A DNA stretch of 16,523 bases from Pseudaestuariivita sp. (GTDB taxonomy: Bacteria; Pseudomonadota; Alphaproteobacteria; Rhodobacterales; Rhodobacteraceae): the NCBI GenBank assembly GCA_020629995.1, contig JAHDCH010000028.1:1-16523 (forward strand), read 5' to 3'. A program made the translations under genes and the position numbers. A model generated the notes under the pieces. The model had not been told where the DNA came from and searched no databases. It worked only from the letters and a program-made list of their open reading frames with translations. Positions 6,022 through 13,407 of this stretch are shown here, one piece after another. Within the stretch, counting starts at the first letter, position 1; each line of letters opens with the position of its first letter.

Positions 6022-7440
6022 TCACGGCAGCCACTTCTGCACGAAACGCACCACCATCTTGACCCGATCCGAGTCGAACAGGCGCGGGCTGAAGTAGGCA
6101 CCCGCCGCGCGTTTATTCACCTCACCGATGGTGGGATACGGCGCGACCATGGCGGCGACCTGGCTCATCTTCATCTTGTTGGCGATGACCATGGCCCACA
6201 GGTTGATCAGCTCGCCCGCCTGATAGCCTGCGATGGACACGCCCACCGGGCGGCCCTTGACCACCATCACCTTGATGAGGCCCTTCGTCTTGCGCTCGGC
6301 AATGGCGCGGTCGTTGTGGTTGTAGTGGAACCGCACCACCTCGACCTTGTCGCCGTGTTCATTCTTGGCCTGCGCTTCGGTCAGGCCGACCTGGCTCAGC
6401 TCGGGGTCGGTGTAGGTGGCCCACGGGATGTGGCGGTCGGTCGCCTTGGCAGGCAGGCCCAGAACCGCCGAGCGGATGATGATGCCCGCGTGATAGCCCG
6501 CCACATGGGTGAATTGCAGCCCGCCTGCCACGTCGCCAATCGCATAGACCTTGCGGTTCGTGGTCTTGAGCGAGGCATCCACCTTGATGCCGGTGCGGGT
6601 GGTTTCGATCCCGGCGGCCTCGAGGTTCAGCTTGTCGGTGTTCGACTTGCGGCCCACGGCCATCAGCAGGTGCGTGCCCTTGAACACGCGGCCATCCTTG
6701 GCTTCGATCTCAATCGCGCCGGCTTTGCCGCGGATTTCCTGCGCCAGCGCATCTTCGGCGATCTCGATCCCTTCGGCGCGCAGGTTCTCGAGCACGACCT
6801 CGGCCATTTCCGGGTCATCCTTGCCCAGCGCCTTGGCGCCTTCGATCACGGTGACCTTGCTGCCCAGCCGCACATGCGCCTGCGCCATTTCCATGCCGAT
6901 GGGGCCGCCGCCGACGATCAGCAGATGCTCGGGCCGCTCGCGCAGGTCAAAGATCGTCTCGTTCGTCTCGTACGGCACCGCATCCAGCCCCGGGATCGGC
7001 GGCACAAAGGGCGACGAGCCTGTGGCGATCACGATCCGGCGCGCGGTGATGCGTGTGTCGCCCGCCTCGACCGTTTTGTCGTCGATGAACCGGCCGTATT
7101 CGCGGATCACATGCACGCCGAGGCCCTCGAACCGTTCCTGACTGTCGACCGGCGCGATCTGCGCGATCACGTCATGCACATGGTCCTTGGCGGCGGCATA
7201 GTCGACCTGGGGCGCGACATCGGCGATGCCGTAGTCGCTGGCGTGGGTCATGGTGTGGGCCACCTTGCCGCTGGCGATCAGCGCCTTGGACGGCACGCAG
7301 CCAAAGTTCAGGCAGTCGCCGCCCATCTTGTGACCTTCGAGCATCACGACCTTGGCACCCATCTGCACCGCGCCCGCCGCCACCGACAGCCCGCCCGAGC
7401 CAGCACCGATGACCAGAATATCCGTGTGAAGCGTCTTCAT
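6022..7440 (-). CDS. FAD-dependent pyridine nucleotide-disulfide oxidoreductase (MerA/Lpd-like)
   Basis: The protein has 472 residues with the full flavin disulfide reductase layout. FAD-binding GAGSGG is at 12-17, the redox-active pair C43/C48 in GGDCLNFGCVPSK, the ATGS loop near 165, and the NAD(P) site VGGGPIG near 200. The YAIGDVAGG FAD motif is near 325, followed by a C-terminal dimerisation domain. Lipoamide dehydrogenases have a His-Pro pair near the C-terminus; here it is Y435-P436-T437 with E440 kept, as in mercuric-reductase-like relatives. The paired C-terminal cysteines that bind mercury in MerA are absent, since the protein ends in KWLP. It is probably neither E3 nor a true mercuric reductase; the substrate is unknown. 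The ATG at 7440 lies 4 bp after the stop of the VTT membrane gene, indicating tight coupling. Confidence 0.88.
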   Translation of the reverse strand: MKTLHTDILVIGAGSGGLSVAAGAVQMGAKVVMLEGHKMGGDCLNFGCVPSKALIASGKVAHTMTHASDYGIADVAPQVDYAAAKDHVHDVIAQIAPVDSQERFEGLGVHVIREYGRFIDDKTVEAGDTRITARRIVIATGSSPFVPPIPGLDAVPYETNETIFDLRERPEHLLIVGGGPIGMEMAQAHVRLGSKVTVIEGAKALGKDDPEMAEVVLENLRAEGIEIAEDALAQEIRGKAGAIEIEAKDGRVFKGTHLLMAVGRKSNTDKLNLEAAGIETTRTGIKVDASLKTTNRKVYAIGDVAGGLQFTHVAGYHAGIIIRSAVLGLPAKATDRHIPWATYTDPELSQVGLTEAQAKNEHGDKVEVVRFHYNHNDRAIAERKTKGLIKVMVVKGRPVGVSIAGYQAGELINLWAMVIANKMKMSQVAAMVAPYPTIGEVNKRAAGAYFSPRLFDSDRVKMVVRFVQKWLP

Positions 7441-7444
7441 TGTC

Positions 7445-8182
7445 TTACAGGCCTTTCTTGCCGCGGACGGCCTTGATGAGGATCGGCAGGGCCGCAAGCA
7501 CGCACAAGCCCAGGATCGGCAGGATCACATGCGGTTCAAAGATGATGCCAAGGTTCGGCGTCTCGCCGCGCGCAAAGACTTCGCCAAGGCCCGCACCCAC
7601 CGACGTATAGACGACCGCGCCCGGGATGATGCCGACAAAGGTCGAGATCGCAAAGCGGTGCAGCGGCACCTCGAGGAATGAGGGGATCAGGTTGGCCATG
7701 AAGAACGGCACAGCCGGGACCAGCCGCAGCAGGAACAGCATCGACCACTGGTTTTCGTCCAGCCCGTCCTTGATCTTTTTCACCATGCCCTGGCTGTTTT
7801 CCAGCCGCGCGCCCAACTTGTCGCCAAAGCCCATCCGGGCGGCCTGAAAGATCGCGATGGCCCCGATCGTGGCCCCGGTGATGTTGAACAGCGCGCCGGG
7901 GAAGGTTGCGAACAGAAAGCCGCCCGTCAGGGTCGCGATGGTCGCGCCCGGCAGCGAGAAGGCCACGATCAGCGCGTATGCCAGAATGAACAAGCCGGCT
8001 GTCAGAGCATAATTGTTGTCGCGGAACCCGATCAGCGCCTCGCGGTTGTCGGCCAGCGTCTGAAAGCTGAGGTAGTCGCCCAGCGTGAAATAGCCCACCA
8101 CAGCCGCCGTCGCGACGGCAATCAGGGGCAGTTTGGACTTGAAGCCCCCTCGGGGCGGCGCGGTTTGGGTCATGTCGGACAT
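7445..8182 (-). CDS. TVP38/TMEM64 (VTT/DedA superfamily) membrane protein
   Basis: The protein has 245 residues and several hydrophobic segments: about 18-35, 60-78, 82-112, 148-168, 178-200 and 215-237. The VTT-domain signature is visible: SLPGATIATLTGGFLFA (76-92) with the re-entrant glycine-rich stretch, and FLLRLVPAVPFFMAN (150-164) with R153, P156 and P159. Members are inner-membrane proteins linked to lipid scrambling or membrane homeostasis; the exact role here is unknown. AAGG lies 8 nt before the ATG at 8182. It is the first gene of the minus-strand group and is only 4 bp from the flavin oxidoreductase, an association I recall from other proteobacteria and from fused proteins. Confidence 0.9.
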   Translation of the reverse strand: MSDMTQTAPPRGGFKSKLPLIAVATAAVVGYFTLGDYLSFQTLADNREALIGFRDNNYALTAGLFILAYALIVAFSLPGATIATLTGGFLFATFPGALFNITGATIGAIAIFQAARMGFGDKLGARLENSQGMVKKIKDGLDENQWSMLFLLRLVPAVPFFMANLIPSFLEVPLHRFAISTFVGIIPGAVVYTSVGAGLGEVFARGETPNLGIIFEPHVILPILGLCVLAALPILIKAVRGKKGL

Positions 8183-8476
8183 CTGTGTAACCTTTTGGAT
8201 GCGGTGTTGGCCACATACCTGACGCCTGAACGCGGTTTGCGATACTCCCCCTCACGGCTCCTTGATCGCCGGTGAGACGCGGCTGTAACAAATGGCCGTG
8301 CCCTGCCACGTTTGCGGCCCCGTCGGTGACGAAGGCGTGAGGTTCGGCGAAAAAAGTGACATGAAACCGGCGGCGATGGTTTGACTTTGAAACATGCGCG
8401 GCTTATCCGGCGGGTCTGAAACATTCCGGCTGCGCGAATCCGTCCCAGGATCGCGCCCGACAGATGGAGACACGCG
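8183..8476. other. Divergent VTT-gene / rpmH intergenic region
   Basis: This 294-bp stretch lies between genes transcribed outward. It contains the rpmH promoter candidate (8381-8408) and the ribosome sites of both flanking genes. No DnaA-box cluster, AT-rich unwinding region or dnaA gene is visible, so nothing marks it as an origin. I found no convincing small gene or clear promoter for the minus-strand operon. Confidence 0.5.
8381..8408 (+). promoter_or_regulatory. Candidate rpmH-rnpA promoter
   Basis: TTGACT at 8381-8386 and TTATCC at 8403-8408 are separated by 16 nt, upstream of rpmH by about 70 nt. The -35 is one base from consensus and the -10 is of the GC-rich alphaproteobacterial kind. 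Transcription would start near 8415 and leave a leader of about 60 nt. Confidence 0.45.
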
Positions 8477-8611
8477 ATGAAACGCACGTTCCAACCTTCG
8501 AACCTGGTCCGCAAGCGCCGCCATGGGTTCCGTTCGCGCATGGCCACCAAGGCCGGCCGCAAGATCCTGAACGCCCGCCGCGCCCGCGGTCGGAAGTCGC
8601 TCAGCGCGTAA
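8477..8611 (+). CDS. rpmH: 50S ribosomal protein L34
   Basis: The 44-residue protein starts [20 protein letters not shown] and ends RGRKSLSA, which is the L34 sequence along its whole length, rich in Arg and Lys. It is a component of the large ribosomal subunit. GGAGA lies 6 nt before the ATG. It is followed after 13 bp by rnpA, the near-universal bacterial pairing, so the two are almost certainly cotranscribed. The gene is short and easily missed by length-filtered gene calling. Confidence 0.98.
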   Translation: MKRTFQPSNLVRKRRHGFRSRMATKAGRKILNARRARGRKSLSA

Positions 8612-8624
8612 AGCGCCCGATCCG

Positions 8625-9017
8625 ATGACTTTGGACAAGCCCGCGCCCACCGGGGATGCGGGCTTTTTGCGTGTGCGCGTGCTGCAAAAGCGCCCGCAAT
8701 TCCTGGCCGCCGCCCGGGGCGCCAAGGCGGTCACGCCGTCGATGATCGTGCAGGCCCGCCCGCGCGGGGATGACAGCGATCATGTGGGGGTCGGCTTTAC
8801 CTGTTCCAAGAAGGTGGGCAATGCGGTCGCCCGCAACCGGGCCAAGCGCCGCCTGCGCGCTGCCGCCCGCGCCGTGCTGCCCGTGCAAGCGCGCGCAGGC
8901 GTGGATTATGTGCTGATCGGTCGCGCCGAAAAGACGGCCGCGCGCCCGTTTGCCGCTCTCAAGGGCGATTTGCTGACCGCGCTCGGGCAACTGCACCCGA
9001 GCGAAGAGCGGCCATGA
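8625..9017 (+). CDS. rnpA: Ribonuclease P protein component
   Basis: The protein has 130 residues. The family core begins near residue 19 with [15 protein letters not shown], and the RNA-binding signature [18 protein letters not shown] is at 61-78. It assists the RNase P RNA in maturing tRNA 5' ends. The ATG at 8625 is 13 bp after rpmH and has no visible Shine-Dalgarno, so translation may depend on coupling with rpmH. A later start near residue 17-19 is possible because the first residues fall outside the conserved core. yidD follows after an unusual 100-bp gap. Confidence 0.95.
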   Translation: MTLDKPAPTGDAGFLRVRVLQKRPQFLAAARGAKAVTPSMIVQARPRGDDSDHVGVGFTCSKKVGNAVARNRAKRRLRAAARAVLPVQARAGVDYVLIGRAEKTAARPFAALKGDLLTALGQLHPSEERP

Positions 9018-9020
9018 CAG

Positions 9021-9055
9021 GAGCCTCCGGCGGCCATATTTGGAAAGAGAAGAAG
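9021..9055 (+). repeat. Candidate Rhodobacterales intergenic repeat element
   Basis: Directly after the rnpA stop lies a purine-tailed stretch with the blocks GAGCCTCCGGCGGCC, ATATTTGG and AAAGAGAAGAAG. From memory, closely similar blocks recur at gene ends in Rhodobacteraceae genomes. Only one copy exists in this window, so repetition is not shown here. CGGCGGCC recurs shortly after, at 9057-9064, before yidD. Confidence 0.35.
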
Positions 9056-9117
9056 CCGGCGGCCGGGTCTGTGGTGCCCGGGCGCACGGACCCTGTAGCG
9101 GAGGTGGGACGTTTAAG

Positions 9118-9339
9118 ATGACACCGCTTGCCTATCTCATGTCGCTTCCCGTGCGCGCCTATCGTCTGGTCGGCAGTCCCTGGGTCGGGCACGGCTGCCG
9201 CTTTCAACCGACCTGCTCGGCTTACGCGCTGGAGGCGCTGGAAAGGCACGGGGGTCTCAAGGGTGGCTGGCTGGCCGCACGGCGGATTGCGCGCTGCCAT
9301 CCCTGGGGCGGATCGGGGATCGACAACGTGCCGGACTGA
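9118..9339 (+). CDS. yidD: Membrane protein insertion efficiency factor YidD
   Basis: The protein has 73 residues. The family signature is complete: [19 protein letters not shown] with C27 and C33, then [20 protein letters not shown] with C60. YidD is a small inner-face membrane-associated protein that helps YidC/Sec insert membrane proteins. The ATG at 9118 is preferred over the open frame back to 9040 because the family begins just before the amphipathic helix ([16 protein letters not shown]), and a GGTGGGA-type ribosome site precedes it. Its usual partner yidC lies about 4.1 kb downstream rather than next to it. Confidence 0.96.
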   Translation: MTPLAYLMSLPVRAYRLVGSPWVGHGCRFQPTCSAYALEALERHGGLKGGWLAARRIARCHPWGGSGIDNVPD

Positions 9340-9438
9340 GAGGTCGCGGGAAAGCGATTGGTGTCGCGGGGTGACAAGTGGGCCGCGCTACACAGCACTA
9401 GCGTGGCCGGGCATACCATCCCGCAAGGAGCGCCGCCG

Positions 9439-10590
9439 ATGACCACCGATCTGTCGACCGTCACCCGCCCGATTGCCGAAGCCACCGGCCTGCCGAACGC
9501 ACATTACACAGATGACCAGGTATTTGCCGAGGAGCGGGACGCGCTGTTGTTCGGCACATGGGCTGGGCTGGCCGTGGCCGCAGACGTGCCAGAGGCGGGC
9601 GACGCGAAACCGTTGGAGTTTCTTGGGCTGCCGCTCTTGCTGCTGAGGGACAAGGACGGAGACGTCCGCGTCTTTCAGAACACCTGCCGACATCGCGGCA
9701 TGATCCTGGTGGACGCGCCCCGCAAGATCGAAGGCGCAATCCGCTGCCCCTACCATTCATGGTGCTATTCGACCAAAGGCAAGCTGGTTGCCACCCCGCA
9801 TGTGGGCGGCCCCGGCATGAACACGCACGAAGCGATGGACCGGGACACCCTGGGCCTGATCGAGATCCGCAGCCACATCTGGCGCGACGTCGTCTTCGTA
9901 AACATCACGGGCACCGCCCCGCCGTTCGAAGAGGTGCATGCAGACCTGATTGCCCGCTGGGCCGAATTTGACGCAGCCCCGCTGCATCACGGTGGCGCAG
10001 ACAGCCGGTTCGAATTGCAGGTTGCGACGAACTGGAAGCTGGCGGTCGAGAATTACTGCGAAAGCTATCACCTGCCGTGGGTGCACCCGGGGCTGAACAG
10101 CTATTCCCGGCTCGAGGATCACTACAATATTGCCGAAGAGGGTCTGTATTCCGGGCAAGGCACGCTGGTCTATCGCCAGCTCAAGGGTGACGGCGGCGAG
10201 GCGTTTCCTGATTTTGCGGGCCTGTCAGACAAATGGGACGAAGGCGCGGAATACATCACCGTTTACCCCAATGTCCTTTTGGGCGCCCAGCGCGATCACG
10301 CCTTTGCCATCGTGCTGGAACCAAAGGGCGTGGCCGAAACGGTCGAGCATATCCACCTGTACTACGCTGCAGCCCAAACCGACGACGCCCTGCGCAGGAC
10401 CAATACCGCCATGTGGAAGACGGTGTTTGAAGAAGACATCTTTGTGGTCGAAGGCATGCAGCGCGGGCGCTATGGGCCCGGGTTCGATGGGGGCCGGTTC
10501 AGCCCGGCGATGGACGGGCCGACCCACTGCTTTCACGCCTGGGTCGCGCAGCGCATGACCGACGCAAGGCAAGCGCTTGCCGCAGAATGA
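9439..10590 (+). CDS. Rieske-type aromatic ring-hydroxylating / betaine-type oxygenase alpha subunit
   Basis: The protein has 383 residues. The Rieske [2Fe-2S] site is C83-x-H85 (CRHRG) with C103-x2-H106 (CPYHSW). The C-terminal catalytic domain supplies H211 and H216 in NYCESYHLPWVHPG and D333 in FEEDIFVVEGMQRG as mononuclear iron ligands, with E205 at the bridging acid position. All key residues are present. Length and spacing resemble the GbcA/choline-monooxygenase-like branch, but the substrate cannot be read from sequence. AAGGAG lies 8 nt before the ATG. No reductase or ferredoxin gene is present in the window, so electrons must come from elsewhere. Its stop overlaps the next start by four bases. 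Confidence 0.9.
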   Translation: MTTDLSTVTRPIAEATGLPNAHYTDDQVFAEERDALLFGTWAGLAVAADVPEAGDAKPLEFLGLPLLLLRDKDGDVRVFQNTCRHRGMILVDAPRKIEGAIRCPYHSWCYSTKGKLVATPHVGGPGMNTHEAMDRDTLGLIEIRSHIWRDVVFVNITGTAPPFEEVHADLIARWAEFDAAPLHHGGADSRFELQVATNWKLAVENYCESYHLPWVHPGLNSYSRLEDHYNIAEEGLYSGQGTLVYRQLKGDGGEAFPDFAGLSDKWDEGAEYITVYPNVLLGAQRDHAFAIVLEPKGVAETVEHIHLYYAAAQTDDALRRTNTAMWKTVFEEDIFVVEGMQRGRYGPGFDGGRFSPAMDGPTHCFHAWVAQRMTDARQALAAE

Positions 10591-10799
10591 CAGACGCGCT
10601 TGATGCACGCCTGATTGCCGCGCATGAGGCGGGCGACGGGGCTGCCTTGATCGACCTGTACACCAAGGCGGCGGATGCGGCCCCGGACGAGGCTGCGTCA
10701 GGCTTCTTTCTGACGCATGCCTATGTCTTTGCGCTCGAGGCGGGCGACGCGCGCGCGGCAGGGCTGCACCGCAGGCTGAGCGCCATGGGCCGGGTTTGA
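10587..10799 (+). CDS. Small helical (TPR-like) protein of unknown function
   Basis: The protein has 70 residues and I do not recognise the family. The sequence predicts three or four amphipathic helices rich in Ala, Asp and Glu: [28 protein letters not shown], then [18 protein letters not shown], then RAAGLHRRL. The helix-turn-helix spacing resembles one to two tetratricopeptide-like units, suggesting protein binding. It has no signal peptide and no metal motif. The ATG overlaps the oxygenase stop (ATGA at 10587-10590), so it is translated from the same mRNA. That coupling, together with compositional similarity to neighbours, makes it a real gene. It might assist the oxygenase; this is inference from position. 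Confidence 0.75.
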   Translation: MTDALDARLIAAHEAGDGAALIDLYTKAADAAPDEAASGFFLTHAYVFALEAGDARAAGLHRRLSAMGRV

Positions 10800-10852
10800 C
10801 CGCCGCGTTGGCTGGCTTGACACGCCCCGCTTATCCGGGCCATGCCCACGCC

Positions 10853-11680
10853 ATGCTTGATGATGCAGACGACATCCATCCGCTGTTCCACGGCGCCCCC
10901 AAGACGACCGAGTTTCGCAAGCTGCGCAAACGGCTTGTTCAAAACGTGCGCGAGGCGGTCGAGCAGTACCAGATGATCGAACCTGGCGCGCGCTGGCTGG
11001 TCTGTTTGTCGGGCGGCAAGGACAGCTACACCTTGCTGGCCATCCTGCAAGAGCTGAAATGGCGCGGTCTGCTGCCTGTCGACATCCTTGCCTGCAACCT
11101 CGATCAGGGCCAGCCGGGTTTTCCCGCCACGGTCCTGCCCGAGTTTCTGGAAAAGATGGGCGTGCCGCACCGGATCGAATACCAGGACACCTACTCGATC
11201 GTGGTCGACAAGGTGCCCCAGGGCCGCACGTTCTGTGCGTTGTGCTCGCGCCTGCGCCGCGGCAACCTGTACCGCATCGCGCGCGAAGAAGGCTGTTCGG
11301 CCGTTGTGCTGGGCCATCACCGCGACGATATCCTTGAGACATTCTTTATGAACCTGTTCCACGGCGGCCGCCTTGCGACGATGCCGCCCAAGCTGGTGAA
11401 CGAAGAAAAGGACCTGTTCGTCTACCGCCCGCTGGCCCACGTGGCCGAGGCGGATTGCGAAAAGTTTGCAACCGCCATGGGCTATCCGATCATCCCCTGC
11501 GACCTGTGCGGCAGCCAGGACGGGCTGCAACGGCAGCAGGTCAAACAGATTCTCGATGGATGGGAAAAGAACAGCCCCGGCCGGCGCCAGGTGATGTTTC
11601 GGGCGCTGATGAATGCGCGGCCATCGCATCTTTTGGACCCCAAACTGTTCGATTTCGCAGGACTTTCCCGGGATTCCTGA
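10853..11680 (+). CDS. ttcA: tRNA 2-thiocytidine(32) synthetase TtcA
   Basis: The protein has 275 residues. The ATP-binding PP-loop SGGKDS is at 53-58. C128 and C131 in [11 protein letters not shown] and C219 in CDLCGSQDG are the expected [4Fe-4S] ligands. [27 protein letters not shown] is the family's most conserved block. TtcA adenylates and thiolates C32 of certain tRNAs, including arginine acceptors. The ATG at 10853 gives the usual [13 protein letters not shown]-terminus. No clear ribosome site precedes it, and the frame is open back to a TTG at 10796, so an earlier start is possible. It begins 53 bp after the 70-aa gene and probably shares its transcript. A T6 run follows the stop by about 20 nt. 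Confidence 0.96.
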   Translation: MLDDADDIHPLFHGAPKTTEFRKLRKRLVQNVREAVEQYQMIEPGARWLVCLSGGKDSYTLLAILQELKWRGLLPVDILACNLDQGQPGFPATVLPEFLEKMGVPHRIEYQDTYSIVVDKVPQGRTFCALCSRLRRGNLYRIAREEGCSAVVLGHHRDDILETFFMNLFHGGRLATMPPKLVNEEKDLFVYRPLAHVAEADCEKFATAMGYPIIPCDLCGSQDGLQRQQVKQILDGWEKNSPGRRQVMFRALMNARPSHLLDPKLFDFAGLSRDS

Positions 11681-11795
11681 CGCAAGGTCGCGTTTTGGGC
11701 GCTTTTTTGCCGGCGCCGTTAACGGAGCGATCATGCTTTGGGCCTAGCGTCATCCTGATTGCGGCATTTTCTTGTCCGCAAAGAAGGAAGGGACG

Positions 11796-13343
11796 ATGGA
11801 CCGTTTTCGCTTGGATAGCCTTCGCACTCTGCTGACCGAGGCGCGCCGCGTGCTGATCGGGCCGCAACTGCTGGCCTTTCTGCCTGCGCTTGTGCTGGCC
11901 GCGTTCTGGCTGGGTGGCGAGCTGGCGTTGATCGCAACCGCCCTGATATGTCCGCTATTGGTCGGCATTCTGGGTCAGCCACCCGCCGCGGCACCCGCCG
12001 GACCGAACCCGCGTGACAGCGTGACCGGGCTGGTGCACCGCACCGATTTTCTTGCCGGGCTGGATACGGCGCTGGCCGGCAGCGAAGGACAGGGGCGCAA
12101 AACCGCCTGCTTCGTGATCGAGCTGGATGGATTTGCGGGCCTGGCTGAAAAATTCGGCAGCGACATCAGCGAGGTTCTTTTGTCCGGCGTGGCCAATCGG
12201 TTGCAGGGCGTGATGCGGGATCGGGAAATGGTCTGCCGCTCGGGCGATTTCCGGTTCTCGGTTGCGCTGGATCCTGTCCGCAACCTCGACCTCGAAGCGA
12301 CGATCCAGATGGCCTCGCGGCTTCAGACCTCGGTCGAGGAACCGATCGCACATCAAGGCAACAGCTACTACCTGTCTGCATGTGTCGGATTTTGCCTGTC
12401 CAATCGCGCGCCCGGCCGGTCGGCCAACGCGTTGCACGCAGCCGCGGTGACCGCCCTGACCGAAGCGCAACGCGCCGGCCCGTCCACCATCCGGTCTTTC
12501 TCGGAAGAGATTCGTCAGGTGCAGGCCCAGCGGCTCGCCCTGTGCGACGACATCAGCCGCGGCCTTGATACCGAACAGTTCCGCGCCTGGTTCCAGCCCC
12601 AGATTTCGACCGATACCGGAGAGGTCACCGGATTTGAAACATTGGCCCGCTGGAAACATGCAACGCGGGGAATGGTGTCGCCCGGAGAGTTCCTGCCCCT
12701 GATGGAGCGCAACGGACAACTGGACCGGCTTGGCCAGACGATCCTGAACCAATCGCTTGCCGCGATTTCGCAATGGGACAAGGCCGGGGTGCGGGTGCCC
12801 CGGGTTGGTGTAAACTTTACCGGCGACGAATTGCGCAATCCGCGGCTGGTCGACCGGGTTGAATGGGCGCTGGACCGCTATGATGTCGGAGCAGACCGTC
12901 TGTGTGTCGAGATCCTTGAAACAGTTGTGTCGCGGTCGCCCGACGACATGACGGCACGCAACATCCGCCGCCTGTCGGACATGGGCTGCACCATCGATCT
13001 TGACGATTTTGGCACCGGCAACACATCCATCGCCTCCTTGCGCAAATTCCCGGTGACCCGGCTCAAGATTGATCGGTCCTTCGTGTGCAATGCCGACCAA
13101 TCCGAAGACCAGCAGCGGATGATTTCCGCAATCCTGACCATGGCCGAGCGTCTGAACCTCAGCACTCTTGCCGAGGGAATCGAAACGCCCGGCGAACACG
13201 CGATTGTTGCGCAGCTGGGTTGCGGATCGGTGCAGGGCTTTGGCATCGCCCGCCCCATGCCCTTTGAAAACACGATCGACTGGCTGCGCAGCTATGAAAA
13301 CAGCCGTCAGACCATCCCGACCATCGGCCGCAAAACAGGGTAA
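11796..13343 (+). CDS. Membrane-anchored EAL phosphodiesterase with degenerate GGDEF domain
   Basis: The protein has 515 residues. A hydrophobic anchor at about 24-60 comes first, possibly two membrane passes. A GGDEF-like domain (about 75-235) reads RSGDFRF at 148-154 where R-x-GGDEF is expected, so it should not make cyclic di-GMP. The EAL domain (about 245-500) reads ETL at 281-283 but keeps the metal and catalytic residues: E281, N340, E372, D403/D404 in DDFGTG, K424, E460 and Q480. It should therefore hydrolyse cyclic di-GMP; the GGDEF remnant may be regulatory. GAAGGAAGGG lies just before the ATG. It starts 115 bp after ttcA. A perfect palindrome CCGTTAACGG (11716-11725) lies upstream and could bind a regulator, but none is identified. 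Confidence 0.9.
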   Translation: MDRFRLDSLRTLLTEARRVLIGPQLLAFLPALVLAAFWLGGELALIATALICPLLVGILGQPPAAAPAGPNPRDSVTGLVHRTDFLAGLDTALAGSEGQGRKTACFVIELDGFAGLAEKFGSDISEVLLSGVANRLQGVMRDREMVCRSGDFRFSVALDPVRNLDLEATIQMASRLQTSVEEPIAHQGNSYYLSACVGFCLSNRAPGRSANALHAAAVTALTEAQRAGPSTIRSFSEEIRQVQAQRLALCDDISRGLDTEQFRAWFQPQISTDTGEVTGFETLARWKHATRGMVSPGEFLPLMERNGQLDRLGQTILNQSLAAISQWDKAGVRVPRVGVNFTGDELRNPRLVDRVEWALDRYDVGADRLCVEILETVVSRSPDDMTARNIRRLSDMGCTIDLDDFGTGNTSIASLRKFPVTRLKIDRSFVCNADQSEDQQRMISAILTMAERLNLSTLAEGIETPGEHAIVAQLGCGSVQGFGIARPMPFENTIDWLRSYENSRQTIPTIGRKTG

Positions 13344-13407
13344 GGTACGCACCCCCGAGCCGGCCTATCCCGGCCTGATTGGCACCAGAATTCCGCCTGC
13401 TGCGGTT

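Noticed and set aside
5962..7476. 504-codon plus-strand frame opposite the flavin oxidoreductase
   Set aside because: Its composition is extremely rich in His, Asp and Arg with no motif, while the opposite strand encodes a complete, well-conserved enzyme.
8183..8476. Replication origin near rpmH
   Set aside because: rpmH neighbours dnaA and the origin in many bacteria, but here there is no dnaA, DnaA-box cluster or AT-rich unwinding region; alphaproteobacterial origins usually lie elsewhere.
10817..10845. Promoter for ttcA (TTGACA at 10817)
   Set aside because: The -35 is perfect, but at 17-18 nt spacing the -10 is CCATGC or CATGCC, and the gene is only 53 bp inside an apparent operon.
11690..11708. 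Intrinsic terminator after ttcA (T6 run)
   Set aside because: Only a 3-bp stem precedes the T-run, too weak to call; a 5-bp stem exists around it but the T's lie in the loop.
11955..13352. 465-codon minus-strand frame opposite the EAL gene
   Set aside because: It is a shadow frame; the plus strand has all EAL catalytic residues in order.
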